A DNA stretch of 64,000 bases from the NCBI GenBank assembly GCA_030446765.1, contig JAUJMR010000003.1, positions 179,499 to 243,498 on the forward strand, given 5' to 3'. A model generated the notes under the pieces. The model searched no databases and was not told where the DNA came from. It saw only the letters and a program-made list of their open reading frames with translations. This document shows positions 20,993 to 29,802 of the stretch, piece after piece. Source of the stretch: Chloroflexia bacterium (lineage in GTDB: Bacteria > Chloroflexota > Chloroflexia > Thermobaculales > Thermobaculaceae). Numbering within the stretch: the first letter of the stretch is position 1; every line of letters begins with the position of its first letter. The position numbers and the translations under genes are program-made.

Positions 20993-21478
20993 ATGCAAGA
21001 GCAAACGCAGAGCAAGGTCGGGGACGGTCGAATCGCGGCCCTCTACGCCCGCGCGCCGGAGCCATCGGACCACGACCGCACCACGTCGGAGGAGCAGCTT
21101 CGGGTGTGCCTCGCGCTCGCGCAGGACCTTGGCTACACCGTTACGGAGGCGGCAACGTACAGCGATACCGGCCCCGCCTCCACGCTGACGCGGCCCGGTC
21201 TGACCGCGCTCTTCGGCCTCATCGCCCGCCAAGAGGTCCACGCGGTGATCGTGTACACCCTCGACCGCCTCGCCCGTCCTGAGACCAGGCAGCGCGAGGT
21301 GCTGCTCCAGGAACTGCAGAAGAGGAACATGCCGCTGTACATCGCGAAGGTGCCGAACGGCTACCGCTACGATCCCGGGACTGGCAACCTCATAGCCGAG
21401 CGCGATGCCGGAGCGACGCTGGAGGACTGGCGCCCGCCGGAGTACATCGTCATCCCCCGCGAGGACCCCGTTCCGTAA
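20993..21478 (+). CDS. Resolvase N-terminal-domain-like protein (161 aa), catalytic Ser motif not recognisable
   Basis: 'RIAALYARAPEPSDHDRTTSEEQLRVCLALAQDLGYTVTEAATYSDTGPASTLTRPGLTALFGLIARQEVHAVIVYTLDRLARPETRQ'. Confidence 0.8.
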   Translation: MQEQTQSKVGDGRIAALYARAPEPSDHDRTTSEEQLRVCLALAQDLGYTVTEAATYSDTGPASTLTRPGLTALFGLIARQEVHAVIVYTLDRLARPETRQREVLLQELQKRNMPLYIAKVPNGYRYDPGTGNLIAERDAGATLEDWRPPEYIVIPREDPVP

Positions 21479-21536
21479 CTCCGCCCATAAGCGTGGGGCA
21501 AGTCCGACGCAGTGGAGCCTCGGAGCCAGCAGCACG

Positions 21537-21670
21537 AGTGATACGCCATCCGCCTGACTAGTGATGCTGTTGTCATCCCGAACGCAGTGAGGGATCCGTA
21601 ACCCCAACCACGGATTCCTCGCACGCTCGGAATGACAGTGCCCTACCGTTCAGCCGGAGTCCGTATGACT
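21537..21670 (+). repeat. Dispersed nested-palindrome element, copy 3 (best-preserved)
   Basis: AGTGATACGCCATCCGCCTGAC ... TGTCATCCCGAACGCAGTGAGGGATCC..GGATTCCTCGCACGCTCGGAATGACA ... GTTCAGCCGGAGTCCGTATGACT. Confidence 0.9.
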
Positions 21671-21836
21671 CCTCCTGTCGTTCCAGTGCGGAACGTACGC
21701 CTCCGATTCGACGCCGTCGCCTGACTACCTGACCCCATCTCCGCCGTTATGGCTTGACCCGCGCACGCGCCGCCGTTCGGAGTATCTCAATGAGAGGGTC
21801 TTGCATGCGTCGACTGAACCTTGGTAGTTGGGTGTT

Positions 21837-22541
21837 TCAGAGCTCGATGCGCAGGCGCTTGTTGATCCGGCCCTTGCTCTCGTGCCCGATGATCCGCACG
21901 TCGCCGACCTCCGAGGTGTTCCGCACGTGGGTGCCGCCGTCGGCCTGCACGTCCAGTCCGACGATCTCCACCACGCGCACCTGCTGGATGCCCTCCGGCA
22001 GTAGGTTGATCTTCGTGCGAATCAGGTCGGGGATCGCGAACGCCTCGGCGCGGGGGAGGATGCGCACGGAGATGGGGCGAGCGGCTTCGACCTCGCGCCG
22101 GACCTTCTCCTGCATCTCCGCCGCGAAGTCTCCGCTCATCGCCTCCAGCTCGAAGTCCATCCTGGCCCGGCCAACATCCATGTTTCCGCCCGTCACTCGC
22201 GCGCCGTAGTCCCGCCACACGATGCCGCACAGGATGTGCAGGGCGGTGTGGGCGCGCATCAGCGCGTACCGCCGCTCCCATTCGACCGCCCCACGCACCA
22301 CCTGGCCGGGCGACGGAACCCCACCCTCCAGTGCGTGCCAGACCTCCTCGCCCACTTTGCGTACGCCAACAACCGCCGACTCGTCGCTGTCCCTTTGCAG
22401 CGGGCCCCGGTCCGCCGGCTGGCCGCCCCCACCCGGATAAAACGCGGTGCGGTCCAGCAGAACCTCGTGGCCCTCGACGTGCACCACCGTCGCATCGAAC
22501 TCTCGGAGATAACTGTCCGTCTGATACAGCAGTTGTGTCAC
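21837..22541 (-). CDS. Alanyl-tRNA editing protein AlaX-like
   Basis: 'LLDRTAFYPGGGGQPADRGPL', 'RAHTALHILCGIVW', 'QADGGTHVRNTSEVGDVRIIGHESKGRINKRLRIEL'. Confidence 0.92.
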   Translation of the reverse strand: MTQLLYQTDSYLREFDATVVHVEGHEVLLDRTAFYPGGGGQPADRGPLQRDSDESAVVGVRKVGEEVWHALEGGVPSPGQVVRGAVEWERRYALMRAHTALHILCGIVWRDYGARVTGGNMDVGRARMDFELEAMSGDFAAEMQEKVRREVEAARPISVRILPRAEAFAIPDLIRTKINLLPEGIQQVRVVEIVGLDVQADGGTHVRNTSEVGDVRIIGHESKGRINKRLRIEL

Positions 22542-22978
22542 AGGTCCACTCCCACCTCATGCATTCGCCGCAGGTTCTCCGTTTCCCACGCAGCCGCCTT
22601 GTCGGGGTCCGGCGTCCACAGGTAGCGCGCAAGGTCCACGGTGTACCCCTCGCCCACCATGACGCCATCGGCGAAGAGATCTGCCCGGTGGCGCTCCGCA
22701 CCGCCCCAGCCGTACACGGCCGCGAGTCCACCCCAGCGGTTCACGACCCGCTGGCATGGGACCCGCGCCTCGACGGGCGTGCGGTACAGCACGAACCCCA
22801 CCGCTCGGGCCGCGCGCGGTGCGCCAAGCACCGCGGCCACCTGCCCATACGTCATCACCCGGCCACGCGGGATGGCCCGCACCACCTCCCACACCAGCTC
22901 GCGGAAGTTGCGCGGGCCATCGGTTGTGCGGGTAGGGTCCTCGTTCGACAGCAATTGATCCACTGATGCTCCCCTCAA
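22538..22978 (-). CDS. MGMT/Ogt-like DNA-binding protein (methylated-DNA-cysteine methyltransferase superfamily)
   Basis: 'NFRELVWEVVRAIPRGRVMTYGQVAAVLGAPRAARAVGFVLYRTPVEARVPCQRVVNRWGGLA'; PCQRV in place of PCHRV; overlaps AlaX start by 4 bp. Confidence 0.88.
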   Translation of the reverse strand: MRGASVDQLLSNEDPTRTTDGPRNFRELVWEVVRAIPRGRVMTYGQVAAVLGAPRAARAVGFVLYRTPVEARVPCQRVVNRWGGLAAVYGWGGAERHRADLFADGVMVGEGYTVDLARYLWTPDPDKAAAWETENLRRMHEVGVDL

Positions 22979-23065
22979 GCGCGGAACCGATCAGCCGCAC
23001 GGCAAGCATACATCAACCCAACCGCCCTGCGGTGCGATCCGATTATCGTGTGAGCGGTGCCAGGG

Positions 23066-23197
23066 AGTGATACGCAATCGCTTGAACGATGATGCCTGTC
23101 ATCCCGAACGCGGTGAGGGAACCACACGTCGGACCACAGATTCATCTCAGGCTCGGAATGACGAGTTCTCTACTGTCCCGCCGGAGTCCGTATGAGT
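23066..23197 (+). repeat. Dispersed nested-palindrome element, copy 4
   Basis: agtgatacgcaatcgcttgaac...TGTCATCCCGAACGCGGTGAGGGA...CTCGGAATGAC...ccggagtccgtatgagt. Confidence 0.85.
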
Positions 23198-23270
23198 GAA
23201 CCCTGGGCGCGGACGACAGATTACTCGCACGTTGGATTGACGGTCACCGACAGTTCGTGGGAAGCTTGTT

Positions 23271-24199
23271 CTACTCGGAGCCAAGCGCCCATAGCCGGTC
23301 GGCGACTTGTTCGATCTCGTCGCGGCCTTCGAGCGTCCGCAGCCAGCGCGGGGGGATGGCGCTCGTGCCGTACCGCGCCCCGGCGAGCGCGCCCGTGACG
23401 GCGGCAAGCGTGTCGGCGTCGCCCCCGAGGTTGGCGGCCAAGACGACCGCATCCTCCAGGCTGCTTGTGTTCGCAAACGCCCAGACGGCGCTTTCGAGGG
23501 TGTCGAGCACGTGTCCGCCGGGCTTGAGGGCGTCCCGGTCCAGCGAGAAGACCCCAAGCAGTCGATCCCGCACCGACGGCTCGTCCACCTCCGGCGCGAC
23601 GCGGTCGGTCAACCCATCGATCTCCCCGTGGAGCAGGTGCACGATCATCAGATTCAGCGCGGCGGTTGCCCACTGACAGATCGGGTTCGCGTGGGTAATG
23701 CGAGAGGTGTCGAGACTTGCTTGGATCAGTTCGCTCGTGCGCCGCGCAGCAGTACCGCGACCGGGGCACAGCGCATGATGGATCCATTCCCGAGCGCGCC
23801 GCCGAAAACATCGGCTTTCTGATCGACGAGCGCGCCCGCGTCCTCCCACGAGACGCCGTCCGCGATGTATCCCAGTGCCTCGCGTGTCGCGCTGCCTATG
23901 TCCTTGGGGTTGGACTGCACCCACCGGACCCAGCGACTGGCGATGTCATCGGGATCGACGCGCCCAGATACCGCGAGGCTACGGGTGAGGTCGAGCGCCA
24001 TTGCGGTGTCGTCCGTAGTCTCGCCCGGCCGCAGCGAGAGCCAGCCACCTCCGATAAAGTCGCGGACGGTGCCATGGGCACGCTGGATCTCGCGCTCGTC
24101 CATGAACTCGAGCGGCCCACCAAGGGCATCGCCGCACGCGAGGCCAAGCAAGCAGCCGCGAGCATGGTCCTGGGGCGTCGGAGTATCGGTGCCGCTCAC
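23271..24199 (-). CDS. ADP-ribosylglycohydrolase (DraG-like), one or more apparent frameshifts
   Basis: 'GCLLGLACGDALGGPLEFM', 'GETTDDTAMALDLTRSL', 'GALGNGSIMRCAPVAVLL' // 'AVVLAANLGGDADTLAAVTGALAGARYG'. Confidence 0.9.
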
Positions 24200-24567
24200 G
24201 GGGACGACTTCGTCGGGCGATCCCCGAGCCAGCGCACGTACGCGATCACGTCCTCCATCTGCTGGTCAGTCAAGCGGTCGGGTGTGAACGCGGGCATACC
24301 ACCACCGCCAGTCCGGATCTGATGGCGGATCGTCTCGTCCGTGGGGTGTTTCGCCTCGAACTCCGCGCCGTGCAACGCAGGGCCGAGGCCGCGCTCACCT
24401 CCGGGATGGCATCGGTTGCAGCCTGCCTTTTCAACAAACACCGCCCTGCCCGCCGAGGCTTGCTCATTCGTGACCGGCTCTGGCGCGGCCTTGACGCCGC
24501 ACGCGGAGATGAACAAGGCGCTCGCGAGAAGCAACAGAAAGACTTTTGGGAACCGTGTGCGGTGCAT
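24196..24567 (-). CDS. Lipoprotein-type c-type cytochrome, monoheme
   Basis: Signal plus lipobox 'ALFISAC'; heme motif CNRCH; 'GGGGMPAFTPDRLTDQQMEDVIAYVRWL'. Confidence 0.9.
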   Translation of the reverse strand: MHRTRFPKVFLLLLASALFISACGVKAAPEPVTNEQASAGRAVFVEKAGCNRCHPGGERGLGPALHGAEFEAKHPTDETIRHQIRTGGGGMPAFTPDRLTDQQMEDVIAYVRWLGDRPTKSSP

Positions 24568-24648
24568 GCCGGTGGCTATGGGAAACGCTCCTCGGACAGG
24601 ATGGGGCAGTCATTGCATCTACCCCAAGTATACCCCGAGCCGTGCTCG

Positions 24649-24912
24649 CTACCCCTCGCGCTCGCCACCTGTCTGGTTGGGGTGCAGCGTCCCGCCGGTT
24701 GGATCCTCACTGCCGCGCAGATTGCTGTCCTTTGGGGCGTCCCGCATCTCGCCCGTCTCGCCCATGCGCGAGAAAGTGCCCGTGCCGGAGCCGCTTCCCA
24801 TGCTGGCGTCCGCCACGTCGACCCGGCCCGTTTGGCTCGTCATGCCCTCACGCAGCGTATCCTCGGCGGTCCCATCGCTCTCATCGTTCTCGTATGGTCT
24901 CGGGTTGTCCAT
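24649..24912 (-). CDS. Small acidic hypothetical protein (87 aa)
   Basis: AGGAGGAAGCAG-ATG Shine-Dalgarno/start on the minus strand; MDNPRPYENDESDGTAEDTLREGMTSQTGRVDVADASMGSGSG... Confidence 0.5.
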   Translation of the reverse strand: MDNPRPYENDESDGTAEDTLREGMTSQTGRVDVADASMGSGSGTGTFSRMGETGEMRDAPKDSNLRGSEDPTGGTLHPNQTGGEREG

Positions 24913-25328
24913 CTGCTTCCTCCTGCCCATCAGCATCCGATCCGGTGTAGAGGTTGGCCCCACCGCGTTCATCTCTCTCTGCCGGCGCTCCGCCGGTATG
25001 GAGGATACGTCGGTGGGATCGTTCGCCCGCATGCTGCTTGCATCATCGGCATCCTGTGGGGTCCGAGCTATGCGACATCTGAACCTCCTTGGGCGGTTGA
25101 CGATGCCTGGCGCAATCATTACGCGCTACCGGGAGCACTATAGCACCTTCAGCTCCGCAAGATGTGTCGCCCCCAGGTGCGGACGTGCGGTTAGCATCAG
25201 CGAACGATGGCTTGCCGGGCGACAGGAGTGCTTCGGTCTGGTTGGGTGGTAGTCGCCTGAGCCGGGAGACCGGAGGATGGCAAAGAGCGCGTGATTGGCG
25301 GTCGTCGGATCGCCGATCCGGGCAGGGG

Positions 25329-26213
25329 CTAGCTTTCGGGCTGGAACTCGCCACCCATCAATGGCTTCGACGTGGGCTTGGCGCTGCCGCCGTCCGGCTC
25401 TTCGGTCAGGCCGATCCATTGGTATGAGCTCAGAGGCTTGTCCGCTTCCAGCAACCATCTGCCGCTGTTATCCGAGAATACGCCGACGCTGACGGGTTGC
25501 AGGTTCTTGCCATCCGGGCTGAGCCAGATCTGGTAATCGTGCCCGTCGGATGGCTCCGGCAGACCGTTGATCACGATATACGCGCGCTCAGAGTTGGGGT
25601 CCGCGAAGAGCTTCACCTCCATGCCACGCTGCTGCATCTGCACCACCTGCCCATTGGGCGCGTTGACGAGGGCTTGCACCGCCTCGCGTTGTGCTAGCTG
25701 GCCCCGGAGCTGCGCGATCTGCTCCTGATGGCGGGTTGCTGCAATGGTTTGTGCCCGCTGCTGCTCCGCAAGCTGTCCCTGAAGATCCGCAATTTGGCTG
25801 CGCTGCTGAAGGACCATGCCTCCGGTCACGAGGAGTAGAACAAGCGACGCGAGCGCGGCGCCAACCGCGAATCCGCCGCCGCTGAAAATCGAGAAAAAGC
25901 CCCTCCAACCTTGGCGAGGTTCCGGGGACGCGACCACCGCAGGTTCAACCGCACGGGGGCTACTCTGCGGGGACTCCAGCGCGTGGATGCGGTCAAACAT
26001 CCGCTGCTTGAGGTCTGCGGGTGGCTCCACCAACGGCACGGTGAGCGGGAGCGCGGCAACGACACTACGCATCTCGCTCACTATCTGAGTGCATTCCGAG
26101 CACGTGCCTAGATGCGCCTCGAATTGCGCCGTCTCGTGCTCATCGAGGGCGTCGAGTGCATAGCCCGCAGCCATCGCCGCCATATTCTCATGTTGCCCGT
26201 CTTGATTTGTCAC
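25329..26213 (-). CDS. Anti-sigma factor (zinc-finger N-terminus, RskA-like C-terminus)
   Basis: 'AAGYALDALDEHETAQFEAHLGTCSECTQIVSEM', single TM, 'GMEVKLFADPNSERAYIVINGLPEPSDGHDYQIWLSPDGKNLQPVSVG'. Confidence 0.9.
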   Translation of the reverse strand: MTNQDGQHENMAAMAAGYALDALDEHETAQFEAHLGTCSECTQIVSEMRSVVAALPLTVPLVEPPADLKQRMFDRIHALESPQSSPRAVEPAVVASPEPRQGWRGFFSIFSGGGFAVGAALASLVLLLVTGGMVLQQRSQIADLQGQLAEQQRAQTIAATRHQEQIAQLRGQLAQREAVQALVNAPNGQVVQMQQRGMEVKLFADPNSERAYIVINGLPEPSDGHDYQIWLSPDGKNLQPVSVGVFSDNSGRWLLEADKPLSSYQWIGLTEEPDGGSAKPTSKPLMGGEFQPES

Positions 26214-26230
26214 AAGTAACCCGTGTCTTC

Positions 26231-26815
26231 TTATAACGTGTCTGACTGTACGCCCTGCGCTAATAAGTTCGAGCGCAACCGCTGCAGCCCGAGCCGCGTC
26301 CTGGTCTTGATCGTCCCCAGCGGTTCGCCCTGCTGATCCGCTATCTCCACTTGTGTGAGCCCACCGAAGTACGACATCTCCAGCACCTCACGCTGCGGCA
26401 CCGGCAACTGCGCCAGCGCCTCGATGATGTACTTCCGGCGAATTCCACCGAACGCCTGCTCATCCGGCCCCGGCGCGTTGTCCGTCACGTCGAGCAAAGA
26501 ACCTGGCGCGTCAGGATTGTCGTACACCTGTTGCGGTCGCGCCTTCCGTCGCCGCAACTCATCGATCGCGAGGTGATGGGCTATGCCAAACAGCCAACTC
26601 GAGAACCGTCCCTTTTCGCGGCTGTACGTGGATGCCTGTTGCCAGACTCGCACGAACACCTCTTGGGTGAGCTCTTCCGCTATCTGCTGGTTCCGCACCG
26701 TCTTCAGGGCGAGTGAGTACACGACTCTGGCGTATCGGTCATACAGCAGACCAAGTCCAGCCTCATCCCCTCGGCCGACGCGCGCCGCCAGCTCCTCGTC
26801 TTGCACGCTGTCCAT
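26231..26815 (-). CDS. ECF RNA polymerase sigma factor (SigK-like)
   Basis: 'LGLLYDRYARVVYSLALKTVRNQQIAEELTQEVFVRVWQQASTYSREKGRFSSWLFGIAHHLAIDELRRRK', 'EVLEMSYFGGLTQVEIADQQGEPLGTIKTRTRLGLQRLR'. Confidence 0.94.
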   Translation of the reverse strand: MDSVQDEELAARVGRGDEAGLGLLYDRYARVVYSLALKTVRNQQIAEELTQEVFVRVWQQASTYSREKGRFSSWLFGIAHHLAIDELRRRKARPQQVYDNPDAPGSLLDVTDNAPGPDEQAFGGIRRKYIIEALAQLPVPQREVLEMSYFGGLTQVEIADQQGEPLGTIKTRTRLGLQRLRSNLLAQGVQSDTL

Positions 26816-27211
26816 CGCTCTCCTTATAAAGAGCCAGCGTGCCTAGTTGCGCGGTATCAGGACCCCTACCATGCCTTACGCAAGCATGGTTCGCGCGGTT
26901 CTATCCAGGCACGCAATGTCGCAGCATTCTATAGCCCCATCCCGAATAGCGCAACTTGCGTGCGTCCGTGCCGGGTGCTGGCAGGTGCATCAGGCTGATA
27001 CGGCGGGCCAGTGGCGTATCACTCATCAGGCTCGGGTCTGTTGGGCCCGCCGAGCGACAAGGCTGGCACGGGGCATGGAGTTCGCGAGATAACAATCTTA
27101 GCAGACCAGCGCGGCCGTCCCTGACCTGTGCCCTGCGAGCGGCGCACGGGTGCCGCTCTGCTATGATGGGGGCGTGATTTCTCCACTCCACGTCTGGAGG
27201 CGTGCTTCCGC

Positions 27212-28162
27212 GTGACCCCCATCGATCTCTCGCTCCTGTTCGGTCTCGCCGCGATGTGGGGTGCATCATTCCTGTTCATTAAGGTGGCGGTGCTCGAGAT
27301 GTCACCGTTGATGCTTGTCTCGATCCGCCTCGTGCTCGCATCTCTGACGATGCTGCTCGTGCAGCGCGTCCTTGCCTCCCGGCACCGTGCGACACCACCG
27401 GCGCCTCCGGTGCGCCAGATGTGGCGGTCGTACCTATACGTGGCGGTCACGAACGCGATTATTCCGTACACGCTCATCGCGTGGGGCGAGGAGCGCATCA
27501 CGAGCGGCACAGCATCCATACTCAACGCGAGCACGCCCCTCTTCACCGCGCTGCTCGCGGGGCTCGCTATCAGTCAGGCCGGCGCTCTGGACAAGCTCAC
27601 GCCCCGGCGCGCGCTGGGGCTGCTCGTCGGGTTCGCGGGCGTTGCCGTGCTAATCATAGGCAGCGGCGCGGACGTTGAGCTAGCCACGGGACGCTCTGCG
27701 CTGCTCGGCGAGGTGGCCGTGCTCGTTGCATCCTTCTCGTACGGCATCGGCGGACTGTACGGGCGCCGAGCGTTCGAGGGCATGCCGCCGATCCTGCCGG
27801 CGACGTGGCAGAACATCTTCGGCGCGGTGATCCTGCTGCCCTTCGCGTTCGTCCTCGCCCCGCTCGACCGGATGCCGTCGTGGCAGGCGATCGGCTCCGT
27901 GGTGGCGCTCGGGGTGATCGGCACCGCGATTGCCTTGCTCCTGTACTATGAGCTGCTGGCCCGCGTCGGGGCAACGCGCACGGTGATGGTAACGTACCTG
28001 CTCCCGGTGATGGCGCTGTTCTACGGCGCGATTCTGCTTGATGAGGCGGTGAGTGTGTACGCCCTCCTCGGGCTCGCGCTCGTGCTCCTGGGAATCACCG
28101 TGACGGCCCGCGGCAAGGTTGAGCAGAAGGTGGTCCCCGCAACGCAAGCCGGTCGGACATGA
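27212..28162 (+). CDS. EamA/DMT superfamily transporter
   Basis: 'SLLFGLAAMWGASFLFIKVAVLEMSPLMLVSIRLVLASLTML', 10-TM pattern, 'YLLPVMALFYGAILLDEAVSVYALLGLALVLLGI'. Confidence 0.9.
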   Translation: MTPIDLSLLFGLAAMWGASFLFIKVAVLEMSPLMLVSIRLVLASLTMLLVQRVLASRHRATPPAPPVRQMWRSYLYVAVTNAIIPYTLIAWGEERITSGTASILNASTPLFTALLAGLAISQAGALDKLTPRRALGLLVGFAGVAVLIIGSGADVELATGRSALLGEVAVLVASFSYGIGGLYGRRAFEGMPPILPATWQNIFGAVILLPFAFVLAPLDRMPSWQAIGSVVALGVIGTAIALLLYYELLARVGATRTVMVTYLLPVMALFYGAILLDEAVSVYALLGLALVLLGITVTARGKVEQKVVPATQAGRT

Positions 28163-28234
28163 GCGTCATGCCTGATCTTGTAATAGCTGGGGCGACTCCC
28201 GCAGCGAAGGGCTCGGTACCGACGAGGCGGACCC

Positions 28235-29554
28235 GTGGCGGCTGAGGGTGTGATCACCACTGGCGCGGTTGCGGACATCGGCGAGGAGACGCGTGAGGCG
28301 TACGTCGCGCGCAACTTCCGCCACAACTACGTGCTGCTGTTGCTCGACGCGATCTCGTTCCCCCTCGGCATCAGCTTCGTCTCAACCGTGACGATCCTCC
28401 CCCTCTTCGTGCGCCAGATGACGGACTCCTCGCTCGCGGTTGGGCTTGTACCGGCGATCACGCAGTTGGGCACGCTGTTGCCGCCGCTGTTTATCGCAAA
28501 CCGCATCGAGCGCTTGCCGCTGCAGAAGTGGTATCTGTTCTGGGTGGCGTGCGTGGAGCGTGCGCCCTTCCTCGTGCTCGCCGCGATAATCCCCTGGCTG
28601 GGCCGAGCGAACCCGGATCTCCTGCTTGTCGTGTTCTTCTTTGCGCTCGCGGTACACAACTTCTCGATGGGCCTGAACATGCCGTCGTACTTCAACCTTT
28701 TCTCGAAGGTCATCCCCGCGAACCGCCGGGGCGGGATGTGGGGCATCGGCGGGGCGATCAGCGGCTTGCTGGCCCTCGGCGGCGCGTGGCTCTCCGGGGT
28801 GCTGCTGGACCGCTACGGTTTCCCCGATGCGTACGCCCTGAACTTCCTGTTCGCCTTTGTCGTGCTGACGCTGGGCATCATCGGCTTCCGTTTCGTCCGC
28901 GAGCTGCCAACGATCGACCGTCCACCGCCCATTCCGATGGTGAAGTACCTCCGCAACGCACCGGCGCTTTTGCGGACGGACCGCGGTTTCGGACTGCTCG
29001 TGCTGTCCCTGATGCTCGGCTCGTTCTCGCTGATGGCGCCCGCGTTTTACACTGCGTACGCGCTTGACCGTTTCGACGCGAGCTACGGCACCGTGGCGCT
29101 CTTTACAACGCTGTTGATGGCCGGAAGCACCGTGGCGAACCCCGTGCTCGGCCTGCTCGCGGACCGTAAGGGGAACAAGCTGGTGCTGCAGATCGGGATG
29201 CTGCTCGCCGCGGTTGCGTCCCTGGTGGCGCTGATTGCTCCTTCTATCGAGTGGATGTACGTGGTGTTCGTGCTGTACAGCGTCTCACTGACCGGTTCGA
29301 ATATCGGTGGCTTTAACATGCCGCTGGAGTTCGCGCCGCGTGCGCAGGTGCCGACCTACAGCGCGGTGAGCATGACATCGAGTGCCCCTATTCGCGCCCT
29401 CGCGCCGATGCTCGGCGGGCTCATGCTGAGCATTGGTCTGGGCTATTGGTCCGTGTTCCTGTTCACGGTGCTGGTCAGCGTTATGGGGCTGGCGCTGCTC
29501 ACAGTGAAGGTTCGAGACCCCCGGCACGAGTCTGCACCGGGGACTGAGGGTTAG
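28235..29554 (+). CDS. MFS transporter
   Basis: Long hydrophobic 12-TM-like ORF; 'VSTVTILPLFVRQMTDSSLAVGLVPAITQLGTLLPPLFIANRIER'. Confidence 0.85.
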   Translation: MAAEGVITTGAVADIGEETREAYVARNFRHNYVLLLLDAISFPLGISFVSTVTILPLFVRQMTDSSLAVGLVPAITQLGTLLPPLFIANRIERLPLQKWYLFWVACVERAPFLVLAAIIPWLGRANPDLLLVVFFFALAVHNFSMGLNMPSYFNLFSKVIPANRRGGMWGIGGAISGLLALGGAWLSGVLLDRYGFPDAYALNFLFAFVVLTLGIIGFRFVRELPTIDRPPPIPMVKYLRNAPALLRTDRGFGLLVLSLMLGSFSLMAPAFYTAYALDRFDASYGTVALFTTLLMAGSTVANPVLGLLADRKGNKLVLQIGMLLAAVASLVALIAPSIEWMYVVFVLYSVSLTGSNIGGFNMPLEFAPRAQVPTYSAVSMTSSAPIRALAPMLGGLMLSIGLGYWSVFLFTVLVSVMGLALLTVKVRDPRHESAPGTEG

Positions 29555-29576
29555 CACGCGGGCTCCGTGAGCAGCG

Positions 29577-29595
29577 CCGACTGAGCTAAACCGGC
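29577..29595 (-). other. tRNA-like 5' fragment (acceptor start plus D-arm sequence), no body found
   Basis: Minus strand GCCGGTTTAGCTCAGTCGG resembles tRNA positions 1-19; no compatible anticodon or T arm downstream. Confidence 0.3.
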
Positions 29596-29802
29596 CCGCA
29601 ACGCGTCGTTCCGATCCTACCACCGGACGAGCGGGTACTTGTAGTACCATTTTGGTGTCTCGTGGCGGCCGTCGGACAGTGCAGGCAAGATGGCCCGCAC
29701 CCTGCGAATTGATCGCCCGGTGTTGAGGTTGGCGCGAAGACCGGCACCGGACAACCTGGACGACACCGGCACGCCGCATCGATACAGGCAAAGGAGCGCG
29801 GT

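Noticed and set aside
20812-23197. Cluster of three palindromic repeats considered as a possible CRISPR or integron-like array
   Set aside because: Spacing is irregular and contains genes; repeats are long, diverged and palindromic, with no cas genes or short uniform spacers
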